A stretch of 64,000 nt of DNA from Pseudomonas fildesensis. Its GTDB lineage: Bacteria; Pseudomonadota; Gammaproteobacteria; Pseudomonadales; Pseudomonadaceae. Both the position numbers and the translations under genes were made by a program. Under the pieces are notes generated by a model. It was given only the letters and a program-made list of their open reading frames with translations. It was not told the origin of the DNA and did not search any database. Positions 8,335-17,159 of this stretch are shown in pieces. The stretch is taken from contig NZ_LFMW01000010.1 of the NCBI RefSeq assembly GCF_001050345.1, positions 62,001 to 126,000 of the forward strand. Direction: 5' to 3'. The number at the start of each line of letters is the position of its first letter. Within the stretch, counting starts at the first letter, position 1.

Positions 8335-8685
8335 ATGAGCGACAGCAAAACCCTGCGACCTATCATCGAGCACACGCCATTCCAGACCCAACCCACGCAA
8401 AACGTGCACGGTTGGGAACGCATCGGCTCGGTGGCGGGCGGCGTGATGATGGTCGGCAAAGGCCTGCGCCGTGGCGGGATTTTTGGGCTGATCCAGGTGG
8501 CGATTGGCGGTGTGGCACTGGCCCGTGGTTTTACCGGGCACAGTTCGCTCAAGGACAAGCTGGAACAGGGCCGCCAGGAAATGAACACAGTGCGCACGAA
8601 GATCGAGCGTGCCGGTGAAGAGCTGAAGAATCTGAAGACCAAGGCGGAAGTGGTGGCGGAAAAGGCCACCAACACTACAGGCTGA
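8335..8685 (+). CDS. DUF2892 (YgaP-type membrane domain) protein with C-terminal coiled region
   Basis: 116 residues. N-V-H-G-W-E-R-I-G-S-V-A-G-G near residue 23 begins the DUF2892 pattern: two short hydrophobic hairpin segments (GSVAGGVMMVGKGL and GLIQVAIGGVALARGFTG). A charged C-terminal helix of about 45 residues (KDKLEQGRQEM...KIERAGEELKNLKTKAEV) looks like a coiled coil. It is probably a small inner-membrane protein facing the cytoplasm. The function is unknown. A REPIN element follows. Confidence 0.75.
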   Translation: MSDSKTLRPIIEHTPFQTQPTQNVHGWERIGSVAGGVMMVGKGLRRGGIFGLIQVAIGGVALARGFTGHSSLKDKLEQGRQEMNTVRTKIERAGEELKNLKTKAEVVAEKATNTTG

Positions 8686-8712
8686 TATAAGTCTTCGGTA
8701 TGTTGGAGATCC

Positions 8713-8772
8713 AAATGTGGGAGGGGGCTTGCTCCCGATGGCGCCATCGGGAGCAAGCCCCCTCCCACATTT
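8713..8772. repeat. REPIN forming a perfect 60-bp palindrome
   Basis: The two 30-base arms meet at GGCGCC (centre 8742/8743) with no loop and no mismatch, and contain the GTGGGAGGGGGCTTGCTCCC core. T-rich DNA follows (TTTTGCTTT), so it may also terminate transcription. It separates two convergent genes. Confidence 0.9.
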
Positions 8773-8794
8773 TTGCTTTGCATATGGCTGGGGT

Positions 8795-10015
8795 TCAGCG
8801 CAACAGCTTGCTATCCAGCACCACCGACGACTCGCCAATGATGCTCTCGGCCAGCTGCACAAACTCCTGGGTGGTGATGCTGTTCGCGCGCATCACCGCC
8901 TGCGCCAAATCATCCAACGAGCGCTTGTTGTGGGTCTTCACGCGGATCTCGCGGTCCAGCTCCTGCATCACCACCACGGCGCGTGCAACGGTCGCGCCGC
9001 TCACGTGATCGCCCCTTAAGGTGGTCACGTCCTTGCCTTCCCTGATCAGCCGCGCCTGTATCGCCGCATACCGCTCGTCGGTGATGCCGCCGGCACGCCG
9101 TACCAGTTCAATGGCGTAGTACTCCCCAAAACCTTCGCTGACCCAGTCACTGGTGTCGTGGTCGTTGAAGCGACCGATGGCTTGCACCACTTCGCGGATC
9201 AGCGGGCTGCTGCCGTTTTCGCTGACCAGCGGCGTGCGGCTGTTGAGGTATATCGAATCCCGCGCCGCAAAGGCACCGCGACGCAGGGGATCACTGGCGC
9301 CGACCACCAGCAGTTTGGCCGGATGGCGCGGGAAGGCGGCCTCCACCTGCGGCCACACGAAGGTCAGCAACGTCAGTACATCCATGCGGCGCATCGCCTG
9401 GCCCTTGGGCGAGGCCACGGTGACTTCAGTTTCGCCAAGACGGATACGGCGGCTGCCGAGGTTGCCGGCGAGCATCCAGCCGGTCGGCCGGTCGAACAAC
9501 CGGGAAACATTGTCGATGCGGAATTTATTCTTGCCGATGCGCGGCCAGGCGGTTTCGACGCTTTTCCAGCCTGCCGGCAGTTCGAACACCAGGCGCGAGA
9601 CCAACTCGACGCCGTCCTGCTGGTCAAGACGCGCGGTCGGCACCAGGTCTTCCCCGCGAAACAGCGCCCAACTCGGGGTGATCCGCGCTTCATAAATGCC
9701 CGGCTTGCGCGCTTGGGTGAGGCGTACGCGGTAGGTCAGGCTGGCCTTGTCGGCGCTGGGTTGCCACAGGCCACGGTGGCCGGTGACCTTCCATTGGCCG
9801 TCAGCCTTGAAGTCGCTGTAGTCACCGTCTTTACCCAGGTCGAAGTTAAGGCTGCGCACCGCCGAGCCTTGGGACAGGCTGACGCGAACCTCGGCCTGAT
9901 CGCTCTGGGGCAGCAGTTTGACGTGATAGTCCACATCGACTTTCTTCGCGCACCACGCGGGCATGCTCAGTGCCAGCAGCACCAGGCTTGCCGCCAGCTT
10001 GGCTCCTCCCCTCAT
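8795..10015 (-). CDS. Exported M61-like aminopeptidase-fold protein lacking the HExxH zinc motif
   Basis: 406 residues from an ATG preceded by AAGGGGTG; a start eight codons further up is less likely. The signal peptide is MRGGAKLAASLVLLALSMPA, with Ala-Trp-Cys-Ala next (a possible lipobox-like Cys). The N-terminal half is a beta-rich M61/M1-type domain. In the helical domain the position of the gluzincin HExxH is R-E-V-V-Q (residues 274-278). The downstream W-V-S-E-G-F-G-E-Y-Y (291-300), which carries the third ligand Glu in active enzymes, is kept. It is probably not a zinc peptidase, more likely a scaffold or binding protein. It lies just downstream of the ycgN-like gene. Confidence 0.75.
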   Translation of the reverse strand: MRGGAKLAASLVLLALSMPAWCAKKVDVDYHVKLLPQSDQAEVRVSLSQGSAVRSLNFDLGKDGDYSDFKADGQWKVTGHRGLWQPSADKASLTYRVRLTQARKPGIYEARITPSWALFRGEDLVPTARLDQQDGVELVSRLVFELPAGWKSVETAWPRIGKNKFRIDNVSRLFDRPTGWMLAGNLGSRRIRLGETEVTVASPKGQAMRRMDVLTLLTFVWPQVEAAFPRHPAKLLVVGASDPLRRGAFAARDSIYLNSRTPLVSENGSSPLIREVVQAIGRFNDHDTSDWVSEGFGEYYAIELVRRAGGITDERYAAIQARLIREGKDVTTLRGDHVSGATVARAVVVMQELDREIRVKTHNKRSLDDLAQAVMRANSITTQEFVQLAESIIGESSVVLDSKLLR

Positions 10016-10028
10016 ACACACCCCTTGT

Positions 10029-10478
10029 TCAGCCTGCACGGAAGATCAGGTAATCCTCCCAGTCGTCTTCGGGCACGCTGCCTTCGGCGAGCATGCGTCC
10101 AGACTGGGAAATGCGTTCGCGGTGCACGGCGTCGCGGTCGCCGCACACCAGGTGGTGCCACAGCGGCAAGTCTTTGCGCTCGCTGACCAGGCGGTAGCCG
10201 CAGGTAGGCGGCAGCCATTTGAACTGGTCGGCCTGGCCCGGGGTGAGCTGGATGCAGTCAGGCACCGAGGCACGGCGGTTGGGGTAGTCAGTGCACTGGC
10301 AGGTTTTCAGGTCGAGCAGCTTGCAGGCGATGCGCGTGTAATAAACGCTGTTGTCGTCCTCATCCTCAAGCTTTTGCAGGCAGCACAGGCCACAGCCGTC
10401 GCACAACGACTCCCACTCCTCCTGATCGAGGTGTTCGAGGGTTTTGCGTATCCAGAAAGGTTCGACTTTGGCGGCCAT
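10029..10478 (-). CDS. YcgN-family cysteine cluster protein (UPF0260)
   Basis: 149 residues. The conserved cysteines C-D-G-C-G-L-C-C near residue 27, C-Q-C near residue 60 and a later Cys (V-P-D-C-I) form the 'CxxCxxCC' zinc- or iron-sulfur-type cluster that defines this family. W-H-H-L-V-C-G near residue 106 is also conserved. Members are widespread in proteobacteria and have no assigned function. The M61-like gene starts 14 bases after its stop codon, which suggests one transcript. Confidence 0.87.
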   Translation of the reverse strand: MAAKVEPFWIRKTLEHLDQEEWESLCDGCGLCCLQKLEDEDDNSVYYTRIACKLLDLKTCQCTDYPNRRASVPDCIQLTPGQADQFKWLPPTCGYRLVSERKDLPLWHHLVCGDRDAVHRERISQSGRMLAEGSVPEDDWEDYLIFRAG

Positions 10479-10631
10479 GGTTCTACATCAATATCGGTAG
10501 GTGAAAAGGCCGCCAGTCTAGTGCCCAAGGCCCCTTCGGCCAAGCGCTTACGACTGGCGGTGTTACAAGACTTGTCAGTCTAGCGGGCGCGCAGTAGCTT
10601 TGAGCGCCGAATTGACGATCAGGAACTGCTC

Positions 10632-11216
10632 ATGACACGTGTTGCCGACTATCCGATCCACACCCAGTTCACCGACCGCTGGTCGCCGCGTGCCTTCACT
10701 GGCGAGAGCATCCCCAAGGAAACCCTGCTGAGCTTCTTCGAAGCCGCACGCTGGGCGCCGTCGGCCTACAACTCGCAGCCATGGCGTTTTCTCTACGCGC
10801 GCCGTGACACGCCGGACTGGGAACGCTTCCTGGGTTTGCTGAATGAATTCAACCGTGGCTGGGCGCAACATGCGTCGGCCCTGGTGATCATTGCCTCGAA
10901 AACCGACTTCACCGCCCCCGGCGCCACCGAAGAAACCCCGGCCCTGTGGCACACCTTCGACACAGGTTCGGCCTGGGGTCACCTGGCGCTGCAAGCCAGC
11001 CTCAGCGGCTGGCACACCCACGGCATGGCCGGCTTCGACCAGGTGCTGACGCGCCAGGAGCTGAAGATTCCTGACGGGTATGCGCTGCATGCTGCGGTCG
11101 CGATCGGCAAGCTGGGCGACAAATCGACGTTGCCTGAATACCTGCAAGGTCGCGAAGCGCCAAGCCCGCGCCTGCCGTTGAGCGAGTTGGTGTCGGAAGG
11201 CGATTTCAGCCTCTGA
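10632..11216 (+). CDS. Nitroreductase-family FMN oxidoreductase
   Basis: 194 residues. R-W-S-P-R-A-F-T near residue 16 and A-A-R-W-A-P-S-A-Y-N-S-Q-P-W-R near residues 38-52 are the FMN-binding motifs of the family. W-G-H-L-A-L-Q-A-S near residue 116 and A-A-V-A-I-G-K near 157 complete the fold. Such enzymes reduce nitro groups or quinones, or carry out dehydrogenations, using NAD(P)H. No substrate can be inferred from the neighbours. It converges with the hydroxyacid dehydrogenase gene at a strong hairpin. Confidence 0.87.
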   Translation: MTRVADYPIHTQFTDRWSPRAFTGESIPKETLLSFFEAARWAPSAYNSQPWRFLYARRDTPDWERFLGLLNEFNRGWAQHASALVIIASKTDFTAPGATEETPALWHTFDTGSAWGHLALQASLSGWHTHGMAGFDQVLTRQELKIPDGYALHAAVAIGKLGDKSTLPEYLQGREAPSPRLPLSELVSEGDFSL

Positions 11217-11222
11217 CAGACA

Positions 11223-11256
11223 CCCTGCAGGAGCCGGCTTGCCGGCTCCTGCAGGG
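11223..11256. terminator. Strong hairpin between two convergent genes (REP-type)
   Basis: CCCTGCAGGAGCCGGC (11223-11238) pairs perfectly with 11241-11256 across a 2-base TT loop. It lies seven bases after one stop codon and ten bases before the other. It is probably a bidirectional transcription stop built from a REP sequence (GGAGCCGGCTTGCCGGCTCC core). Confidence 0.75.
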
Positions 11257-11266
11257 TTGTGGGGTG

Positions 11267-12199
11267 TCAGTAACCGCGCTCGAAATCCACTTCACCGCGC
11301 AAGGCTTCCCCTGCCTGAAACGCGCGCACGTTTTCCACAAACAACTGCACCATCATCGAAGGCGAGGTCGGTGCCGAGCTGTGCCCGGTCAACAGCAAGC
11401 CCCAGGCGGTCCAGAACGGATGGCGTTGCGGCAGCGGTTCCTGGCGGCAGACGTCGATCACGGCGCCGGCCAGATGGCCTTCTTTCAAGGCTTCCACCAG
11501 GTCGGCATCGACCACAGCAACGCCGCGCCCGACGTTGATGAACAACCCGCTCGGCTTGAACTGCTTGAACAGCGCCGCGTCATACAGGTCGTGGGTCTCC
11601 GGCGTGTTGGGCAGCAGGTTGATGACGTAATCCGCCTCCCCCGCCAGCCGGCCCAATTGATCGAGCCCGGCCACTTCGACAAACGGCGCCTGTTCCCGTG
11701 CCGTGCTGGCGATGCCGTACAGCTTGACGCCAAACGGCACCAGAAACTCTGCCACGCGCTGGCCGATATCGCCGGTGCCGACGATCAACGCGGTGCGCCC
11801 CGCCAGGCTCTGGCCCATGCGGCTGTCCCACTTGCGCTCGACCTGGCTGACCAACCGCGCCAACACTTCGCGCTCGTGACCCAGCATGTAGGTGAGCACA
11901 AACTCGGCCATGACCTGGCCAAAGATGCCGACCGCACGGGTCAGGCGATAGTCGCGAGGCAAGCCTTCGGCCAGCAGCGGCGTGATGCCGGCCCAGGTCG
12001 ATTGCAGCCACTGCGGCTGATGGCCCTGGCGCAGCAGCGTCGCCATCAGGTCCGGTTGGCCCAGCCACACCGGGCAATCGGCGGCCAGGCGCGACAGTTC
12101 GGCCGAGTCGCCGGTAGTCAGCACCTCAAGGTCCGGTGCCGCGTCGCGGAGCAATTGGGCGTAAAGGGGGTGATCCTGTTCAGCAATCAGAACACGCAT
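11267..12199 (-). CDS. D-2-hydroxyacid dehydrogenase (glyoxylate/hydroxypyruvate reductase-like)
   Basis: 310 residues. The NAD(P) loop is I-V-G-T-G-D-I-G-Q-R near residues 140-149. Catalytic residues of the family are visible: Arg in N-V-G-R-G, Glu in C-R-Q-E-P-L-P and His in G-H-S-S-A-P-T. The short N-terminal catalytic domain and the 'GHSSAPT' ending resemble the GhrA-type branch, which reduces glyoxylate or hydroxypyruvate with NADPH. The exact 2-oxoacid is not determined by sequence alone. Confidence 0.83.
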   Translation of the reverse strand: MRVLIAEQDHPLYAQLLRDAAPDLEVLTTGDSAELSRLAADCPVWLGQPDLMATLLRQGHQPQWLQSTWAGITPLLAEGLPRDYRLTRAVGIFGQVMAEFVLTYMLGHEREVLARLVSQVERKWDSRMGQSLAGRTALIVGTGDIGQRVAEFLVPFGVKLYGIASTAREQAPFVEVAGLDQLGRLAGEADYVINLLPNTPETHDLYDAALFKQFKPSGLFINVGRGVAVVDADLVEALKEGHLAGAVIDVCRQEPLPQRHPFWTAWGLLLTGHSSAPTSPSMMVQLFVENVRAFQAGEALRGEVDFERGY

Positions 12200-12306
12200 G
12201 GTTCAAACCTTTCAAAAACAGTGCAGACGGCCGCCCGCATCCTTACGGCCACCGTCCGTTAATACGATTCCAGTGAAGCATGTGCCCTGGACAGGGCACT
12301 GACCGA

Positions 12307-12600
12307 TCACATCGGGTCGTTGCGGCGCAGCAGCTCTTCAGGCAAGTGCTCGATGTACTCGTCTTCGGCCGGCGGCATCTGCAGGTGGTAGCCCTGCTTG
12401 TCGAGGTTTTCCAGTACCACGGCAATGTCCTCGCGGGACAGCTTACGCTCAGGGGTGAGCACCATTTCAAACGCGAGATGGGCTTTGCCGAAGGCGTCCA
12501 TCAACGGTTCCGGTACGCGCTCCAGGGCGTCGCTTTTCAGCACGTAGAGGTACATCCCATCTTTTTTCAAACTGCGATAGATGGAGCAAATTCGTTTCAA
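12307..12600 (-). CDS. ycgL: YcgL-family protein
   Basis: 97 residues. The start [10 protein letters not shown], then G-M-Y-L-Y-V and P-E-P-L-M-D-A-F-G match the YcgL domain, a small conserved gammaproteobacterial fold of unknown function. Its ATG overlaps the TGA of the RNase D gene (ATGA), so the two are translationally coupled. The pairing of rnd with ycgL suggests, but does not prove, a link to RNA processing. Confidence 0.85.
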   Translation of the reverse strand: MKRICSIYRSLKKDGMYLYVLKSDALERVPEPLMDAFGKAHLAFEMVLTPERKLSREDIAVVLENLDKQGYHLQMPPAEDEYIEHLPEELLRRNDPM

Positions 12601-13730
12601 GGCTGTTCTCCGGCAGTGGCCAGGCTGTCGAGCAGCGCTTGGCCCATCAACTCGCGGCGCCAGCCACGCAGCGAGTCTGGCAATTTATAAGGCCCATCGG
12701 GGTAGCCACTTTTGACCAGGGCTTCGAGGGTTTTCTTGCGCAGCATCAGTTCCGGCGCCATGTCGAGGCGCTCGGCGACCGTTTGGCCAAAGGCCCGCAG
12801 TTGCTTGATCAGCGTGGCGGCGTCCACCGGCAGCGGTTCAGCCACGGCGGGGGGCCATTGGTCCATGGACACGCTGGCGGCACGCTTGATCAGGTCCAGC
12901 AGAAACTGGCCATCCTGACGCACGGTGCGCGGGTGCATGTCTTCGATTTTGCCCAGGGCGGCGAGGTTATCCGGCTGGGATTTGGCCAGGGGCCACAACG
13001 AGTGTTCGCGAATGATGCGGTTGCGCGGCAGGTCGCGGGCGCGGGCCTGCTGCTCGCGCCAGGCGCACAGTTCACGCAGCACGGCGAGCTGGGCGCGGGA
13101 GAGTTTCCAGGCCAGTTTGGCGTCGCGGTACACCTCGTACGGGTCGACTTCGCGACGCAGGTTGGCCACCAGTTCGGCGCCGTCTTCCAGGACCCAGGCG
13201 TATTTGTCGGGAGGCAACTGCGGGCGCAGGCGGATGTAGACGTCGGCCAGGTGCACCGCGTCTTCGGCGGCGTAGCTCACCTGGGTCTCGGACAATGGCC
13301 GCTGTAGCCAGTCCGAACGGGTCTCGCCCTTGGGCAACTCAATATCGAGCACGGCTTGCACCAGGCGCGAGTAGCCCATGGAAAACCCGAGGTTCAGGTA
13401 AGCCGCGGCCAATTGGGTGTCGAACAACGGCACCGGCAGGCTGCCGGTAAGACGCAGCAACACTTCCAGGTCTTCGCTGCAGGCGTGCACCACCTTGATG
13501 ACGCCTGGGTTTTCCAGCAGGGCGGCCAGGGGTTGCCAGTTGTCGATGGTCAGGGGGTCGATCAGGTAAGCGCGCACGCCATCACCGATCTGGATCAGCC
13601 CGGCAATGGGATAAAAGGTGTCGACCCGCATGAATTCGGTGTCGAGGGCGACGAATGGCAACTGCTGCCATTCGGCGCAATGCTGGCCGAGGCTATCGTT
13701 GTCGCAGATCCAGTGAATATCGATGGCCAC
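12597..13730 (-). CDS. rnd: Ribonuclease D
   Basis: 377 residues from a GTG preceded by AAGGGAGAG. Upstream in-frame codons up to 13799 lack a comparable site and would exceed the family length of about 375. The DEDDy exonuclease residues are visible: D30-x-E32 (A-L-D-T-E-F), Asp in H-A-C-S-E-D-L, and Y-A-A-E-D-A-V-H near residue 155. Two C-terminal HRDC domains follow, with the P-R-N-R-I-I-R sequence in the first. It is a 3'-5' exoribonuclease for tRNA 3'-end maturation in the cytoplasm. ycgL follows with overlapping codons. Confidence 0.92.
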   Translation of the reverse strand: MAIDIHWICDNDSLGQHCAEWQQLPFVALDTEFMRVDTFYPIAGLIQIGDGVRAYLIDPLTIDNWQPLAALLENPGVIKVVHACSEDLEVLLRLTGSLPVPLFDTQLAAAYLNLGFSMGYSRLVQAVLDIELPKGETRSDWLQRPLSETQVSYAAEDAVHLADVYIRLRPQLPPDKYAWVLEDGAELVANLRREVDPYEVYRDAKLAWKLSRAQLAVLRELCAWREQQARARDLPRNRIIREHSLWPLAKSQPDNLAALGKIEDMHPRTVRQDGQFLLDLIKRAASVSMDQWPPAVAEPLPVDAATLIKQLRAFGQTVAERLDMAPELMLRKKTLEALVKSGYPDGPYKLPDSLRGWRRELMGQALLDSLATAGEQP

Positions 13731-13852
13731 ACGGCTCTCCCTTGAAGAATGGCGCGCAGTATATATCGCGAAAGGGGCTTGCGAGCATTCGCAGTGCACA
13801 CGCCGTCATGAAAACCCTGACAGGCGATAAAGAATAGTCCGACAGACGGGAC

Positions 13853-14452
13853 TTATCCTCTCTTACGCAACACGTAGACCCGCCACAGGCTGGAGCCTGG
13901 CACGAACTCCTGATGGTTCAGGACCTGGAAGCCGGCCTGGCGAAACTCGTCTTCCACGGGGGTACGCGAGGCCACCGACACAATCACCGTGTCCCGGCTG
14001 ACCCGATAAAACTCACGCAACAGTGCGAGGCGCCCTTCACTGCTGGGCACATGACGAAACAATTCCAGACAGAAAATACAATCCACCGCATTCGCCGACA
14101 AACCGATGGAAAACGCCGAGCCCTGAAACGTCTTGATCCGTTTGAGCAGCGACGCTGGGTGATGGGTGCGAGCGTGGTCGAGCATGTCCTGGGAATTGTC
14201 CGAGGCGAGGATGACCCGGTTGACGTGCTCGGCCAAGACTGGCCAGAACCGCCCGGAGCCGCAGGCCAGGTCGAGGATCAACCCAGGCTCGCCGGCGACT
14301 TTCAGCGCATGGCGCACCAGCCGCTCGTCCCGCCACGACGCCAAACGACTTCGCAGCCCGGGCGGGCGCGTGTCGCCGCACACCCTGGCGTGCTCACGAT
14401 CACAGCGCTCGGCGTATTCAATCTCGATGGAAGAAAGTGGTTGTGACGACAT
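13853..14452 (-). CDS. Class I SAM-dependent methyltransferase
   Basis: 199 residues. The SAM loop is L-I-L-D-L-A-C-G-S-G-R-F near residues 57-68, followed by the acidic strand end (LASDNSQDM) near 83 and D-C-I-F-C-L-E-L-F-R-H near 125. This is the methyltransferase type 11 arrangement. The N-terminus is Arg/Cys-rich and charged. No neighbour points to a substrate. It stands alone between rnd and the glutamine-synthetase-like gene. Confidence 0.83.
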   Translation of the reverse strand: MSSQPLSSIEIEYAERCDREHARVCGDTRPPGLRSRLASWRDERLVRHALKVAGEPGLILDLACGSGRFWPVLAEHVNRVILASDNSQDMLDHARTHHPASLLKRIKTFQGSAFSIGLSANAVDCIFCLELFRHVPSSEGRLALLREFYRVSRDTVIVSVASRTPVEDEFRQAGFQVLNHQEFVPGSSLWRVYVLRKRG

Positions 14453-14553
14453 CGCGGGCTCATGTGAGTGGAACGGTAGTGAACGACCTTGATTCGCAGC
14501 TTAACCACTGCAAGGTGAAAAAAAGGTTGAAACCTTCACTGCCGTAAAACCCC

Positions 14554-15924
14554 TCACGCCTGATGCAGATACCAACGCCAATCCTGCTCCCCCACCTCGC
14601 CCATGAACTGGCGATACTCAGCCTGTTTCACGGCCAGATACACGCTGAGGAACTCACCGCCAAACGCTTCCCGTGCCCAGCTCGAACCCTCAAGCGCGCG
14701 CAGGGTGGTCAGCCAATCGGTGGGCAGCAATTCCTTGGCCTGGGCGTAGCCGTTGCCTTCCACTGGGGCGCCGGGGTCGCGTTGTTCGCGGATGCCACGG
14801 TGGATGCCGGCGAGGATGGCGGCAGCTGCCAGGTAAGGGTTGGCATCGGCGCCGCAGATGCGGTGCTCGATATGCCGGGAATTCGCCGGGCCGCCGGGCA
14901 CGCGCAGGCTGACGGTGCGGTTGTCTACGCCCCAAGTGGCAGCCAGCGGCGCGTAGCTGTTGGTCTGGAAGCGACGGTAGGAGTTGGCGTTGGGGCAGAA
15001 CATCAGCAATGAGTCGAGCAAGGTGCTGAGCATGCCGCCCACGGCCTGGCGCAGCAGCGGCGTGCCGTCGGCGGCTTCGCTGGCGAACAGGTTATTGCCC
15101 TCGGCATCCGCCAGGCTGACGTGCATGTGCATGCCGGTGCCCGCCAGGTCATCGAACGGCTTGGCCATGAAACAGGCGGTCATCCCGTGTTTGTGGGCCA
15201 CGCCCTTGACCAGGCGTTTGTAGCGTACCGCTTCGTCCATCGCCTGCAGGGCGTCGGTGCGATGTTCGAGGGTAATCTCCACTTGGCCCGGGGCGTATTC
15301 GGAAATCGCCGTGCGCGCCGGGATGCCTTGCAGTTTGCAGGCGCTATAGAGGTCGGCCAGAAACGGTTCGATCTGCTCCAGCTCGCGCAGGCCGTAAACC
15401 TGGGTCGAGCGCGGGCGACCGCCGTCCACGTCCCGCGCGGGTTGCGGGCGGCCGTTACTGTCAGGCTTCTGGTCGAGCAGGTAGAACTCCAGCTCCGCCG
15501 CCATCACCGGGTAATACCCGTTGGCCTTGAGCGCGTCGATTACTCTCGCCAGCAAATGCCGGGGGTCGGCCACGGTGGCGGGCAGGCCTTCGGTGGGGTG
15601 CATGCTGACTTGCACCGCTGCGGTCGGGATCAGGCGCCACGGCATGCGCTGCAAACTGCCGCTGATCGGGTAGGCCCGGCAGTCGATATCGCCGACTTCC
15701 CAGACCAGCCCGGAGTTTTCCACGTCATCGCCGTTGATGGTCAGGCCCAGGATGGTGCTGGGCAATGGACGGCCACTTTCATACACCGCCAGCAGTTCGT
15801 CGCGATGCAGCAACTTGCCGCGAGGCACACCGTTGTTGTCGAGGATAAACAGCTCGAACATCTCGATGTCCGGGTGCTGCTCAAGGAAGGACTGGGCTTC
15901 GTGCAGGCTGGCAAAAACACTCAT
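14554..15924 (-). CDS. Glutamine synthetase family protein, probable gamma-glutamylpolyamine synthetase
   Basis: 456 residues from the ATG at 15924 (MSVFASLHEAQ); an upstream start 24 codons away adds only an Arg/Pro-rich leader. The GS catalytic core is intact: A-E-L-E-F-Y-L, G-T-G-M-H-M-H-V-S-L, N-S-Y-R-R, N-R-T-V-S-L-R-V and E-H-R-I-C-G-A-D-A-N-P-Y. The 'ELEFYLLDQ', 'GQVEITL' and 'AVRYKRLVK' pattern fits PuuA/PauA-type enzymes, which glutamylate putrescine or other polyamines for catabolism. No other pauABCD genes adjoin, so the substrate remains inferred. Confidence 0.82.
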   Translation of the reverse strand: MSVFASLHEAQSFLEQHPDIEMFELFILDNNGVPRGKLLHRDELLAVYESGRPLPSTILGLTINGDDVENSGLVWEVGDIDCRAYPISGSLQRMPWRLIPTAAVQVSMHPTEGLPATVADPRHLLARVIDALKANGYYPVMAAELEFYLLDQKPDSNGRPQPARDVDGGRPRSTQVYGLRELEQIEPFLADLYSACKLQGIPARTAISEYAPGQVEITLEHRTDALQAMDEAVRYKRLVKGVAHKHGMTACFMAKPFDDLAGTGMHMHVSLADAEGNNLFASEAADGTPLLRQAVGGMLSTLLDSLLMFCPNANSYRRFQTNSYAPLAATWGVDNRTVSLRVPGGPANSRHIEHRICGADANPYLAAAAILAGIHRGIREQRDPGAPVEGNGYAQAKELLPTDWLTTLRALEGSSWAREAFGGEFLSVYLAVKQAEYRQFMGEVGEQDWRWYLHQA

Positions 15925-16335
15925 GGGGTTTCTCGTACGTTTGCGTCGGGCAGGCGCACAGGCGCCGCCGGGCAGATGCGCGCAATTGCGCGTCATCCAT
16001 GGGGCAGATCAACGTAGGAGAGAGGTATCTGGTGGGCGCGCGTGTCGGCAGTGAAACAGGGCCCAAAAAGCCAGTTCGGAGGGTAGCGCCTCGACAACTG
16101 TCGGACAGCTCGGCGCAGAGGCGCCTGGCAATGTCTCGGGGTGAGTGTCGGGGGAACCGTCCATGTGTGAATCACAGTGATGTTGATGCACGGCAGCGTC
16201 ACACGCCTGGATAGGTGGTTAAATTCACCGTTAACGGAGTTCGGTTGCAGCCTGACTAAACATTCGCCGTCCCTTGCCAGCCGGCCCACCGCTGCAAATA
16301 ATGGCTGCCCGATCATGCCCCAAGGATTCGACCGC
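15925..16335. other. Intergenic region without a supported gene
   Basis: 411 bases between two divergent genes. Short open frames here lack ribosome-binding sites and family resemblance. The region must hold both promoters, but I cannot place them with confidence. Confidence 0.5.
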
Positions 16336-17109
16336 ATGAAAGCTCCTCTAGCCCTGTGTGTACTGGCCAGCCTGGCGACCACCGCCCTTGCCGACCCTGC
16401 CTCCTCGCGCCTCGACGAAGTACTCCAGCGCGGCACGCTCACCGTCTGCACCACCGGCGACTACAAGCCCTACACCGCCCTGCGCGCCGATGGCTGCTAT
16501 GAGGGCATCGATATCGCCATGGCCGAGTCGCTGGCCAAGAGCCTCAACGCGAAGATCACCTGGGTGCCCACCACCTGGAAAACCCTGATGCCGGACTTCC
16601 TCGCCCAACGCTGCGACATCGCCGTGGGTGGCATTTCCGTGTCGCTGGAACGCCAGAAAAAAGCCTTTTTCAGCCAGTCTCTCGGGGTCGACGGCAAGAT
16701 CCCGCTGGTGCGCTGCGCCGATGTGCAGCGCTACCAGACCGTCGAGCAGATCAACCAGCCGCAGGTGCGGGTGATCGAACCGGCGGGCGGCACCAACGAA
16801 GTGTTCGCCCGCGCGCACCTGGGCCAGGCGCAAATCCGCCTGCATGACAACGTGACCATCTTCGACGAACTGCTCACAGGCAAGGCCGATGTGATGATCA
16901 CCGATGCCAGCGAAGCGCGTTACCAGCAGAAGCAGAAGCCTGGGTTGTGTGCGGTCAACCCGGAACGGCAGATGCAGTACAGCGAAAAAGCCCTCTTGCT
17001 GCCCCGCGATGATGTGGCATGGAAGAGCTATGTCGACCAGTGGTTGCACCTGAGCGTGGCCACTGGCGTGTACGCTGGCATTGTCGATCAATGGCTGGCG
17101 GCGCCTTGA
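16336..17109 (+). CDS. Periplasmic PheC-like (cyclohexadienyl dehydratase-like) binding-protein fold
   Basis: 257 residues from the ATG at 16336, nine bases after AAGGA. A signal peptide (MKAPLALCVLASLATTALA) is followed by an SBP family 3 fold: R-L-D-E-V-L-Q-R-G-T-L-T-V, T-T-G-D-Y-K-P-Y-T, G-I-D-I-A-M-A, and later P-A-G-G-T-N-E and L-L-T-G-K-A-D-V-M-I-T-D-A-S-E-A-R. The G-D-Y-K-P, G-G-T-N-E and T-D-A-x-E-A-R motifs match PheC of P. aeruginosa, which makes phenylpyruvate or phenylalanine in the periplasm. A non-enzymatic amino-acid sensor is the alternative. Confidence 0.78.
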   Translation: MKAPLALCVLASLATTALADPASSRLDEVLQRGTLTVCTTGDYKPYTALRADGCYEGIDIAMAESLAKSLNAKITWVPTTWKTLMPDFLAQRCDIAVGGISVSLERQKKAFFSQSLGVDGKIPLVRCADVQRYQTVEQINQPQVRVIEPAGGTNEVFARAHLGQAQIRLHDNVTIFDELLTGKADVMITDASEARYQQKQKPGLCAVNPERQMQYSEKALLLPRDDVAWKSYVDQWLHLSVATGVYAGIVDQWLAAP

Positions 17110-17159
17110 GCCGGAGCGGTCTACGCTCTGGTCACACCAATAAGAACGAGGGACGGGTC

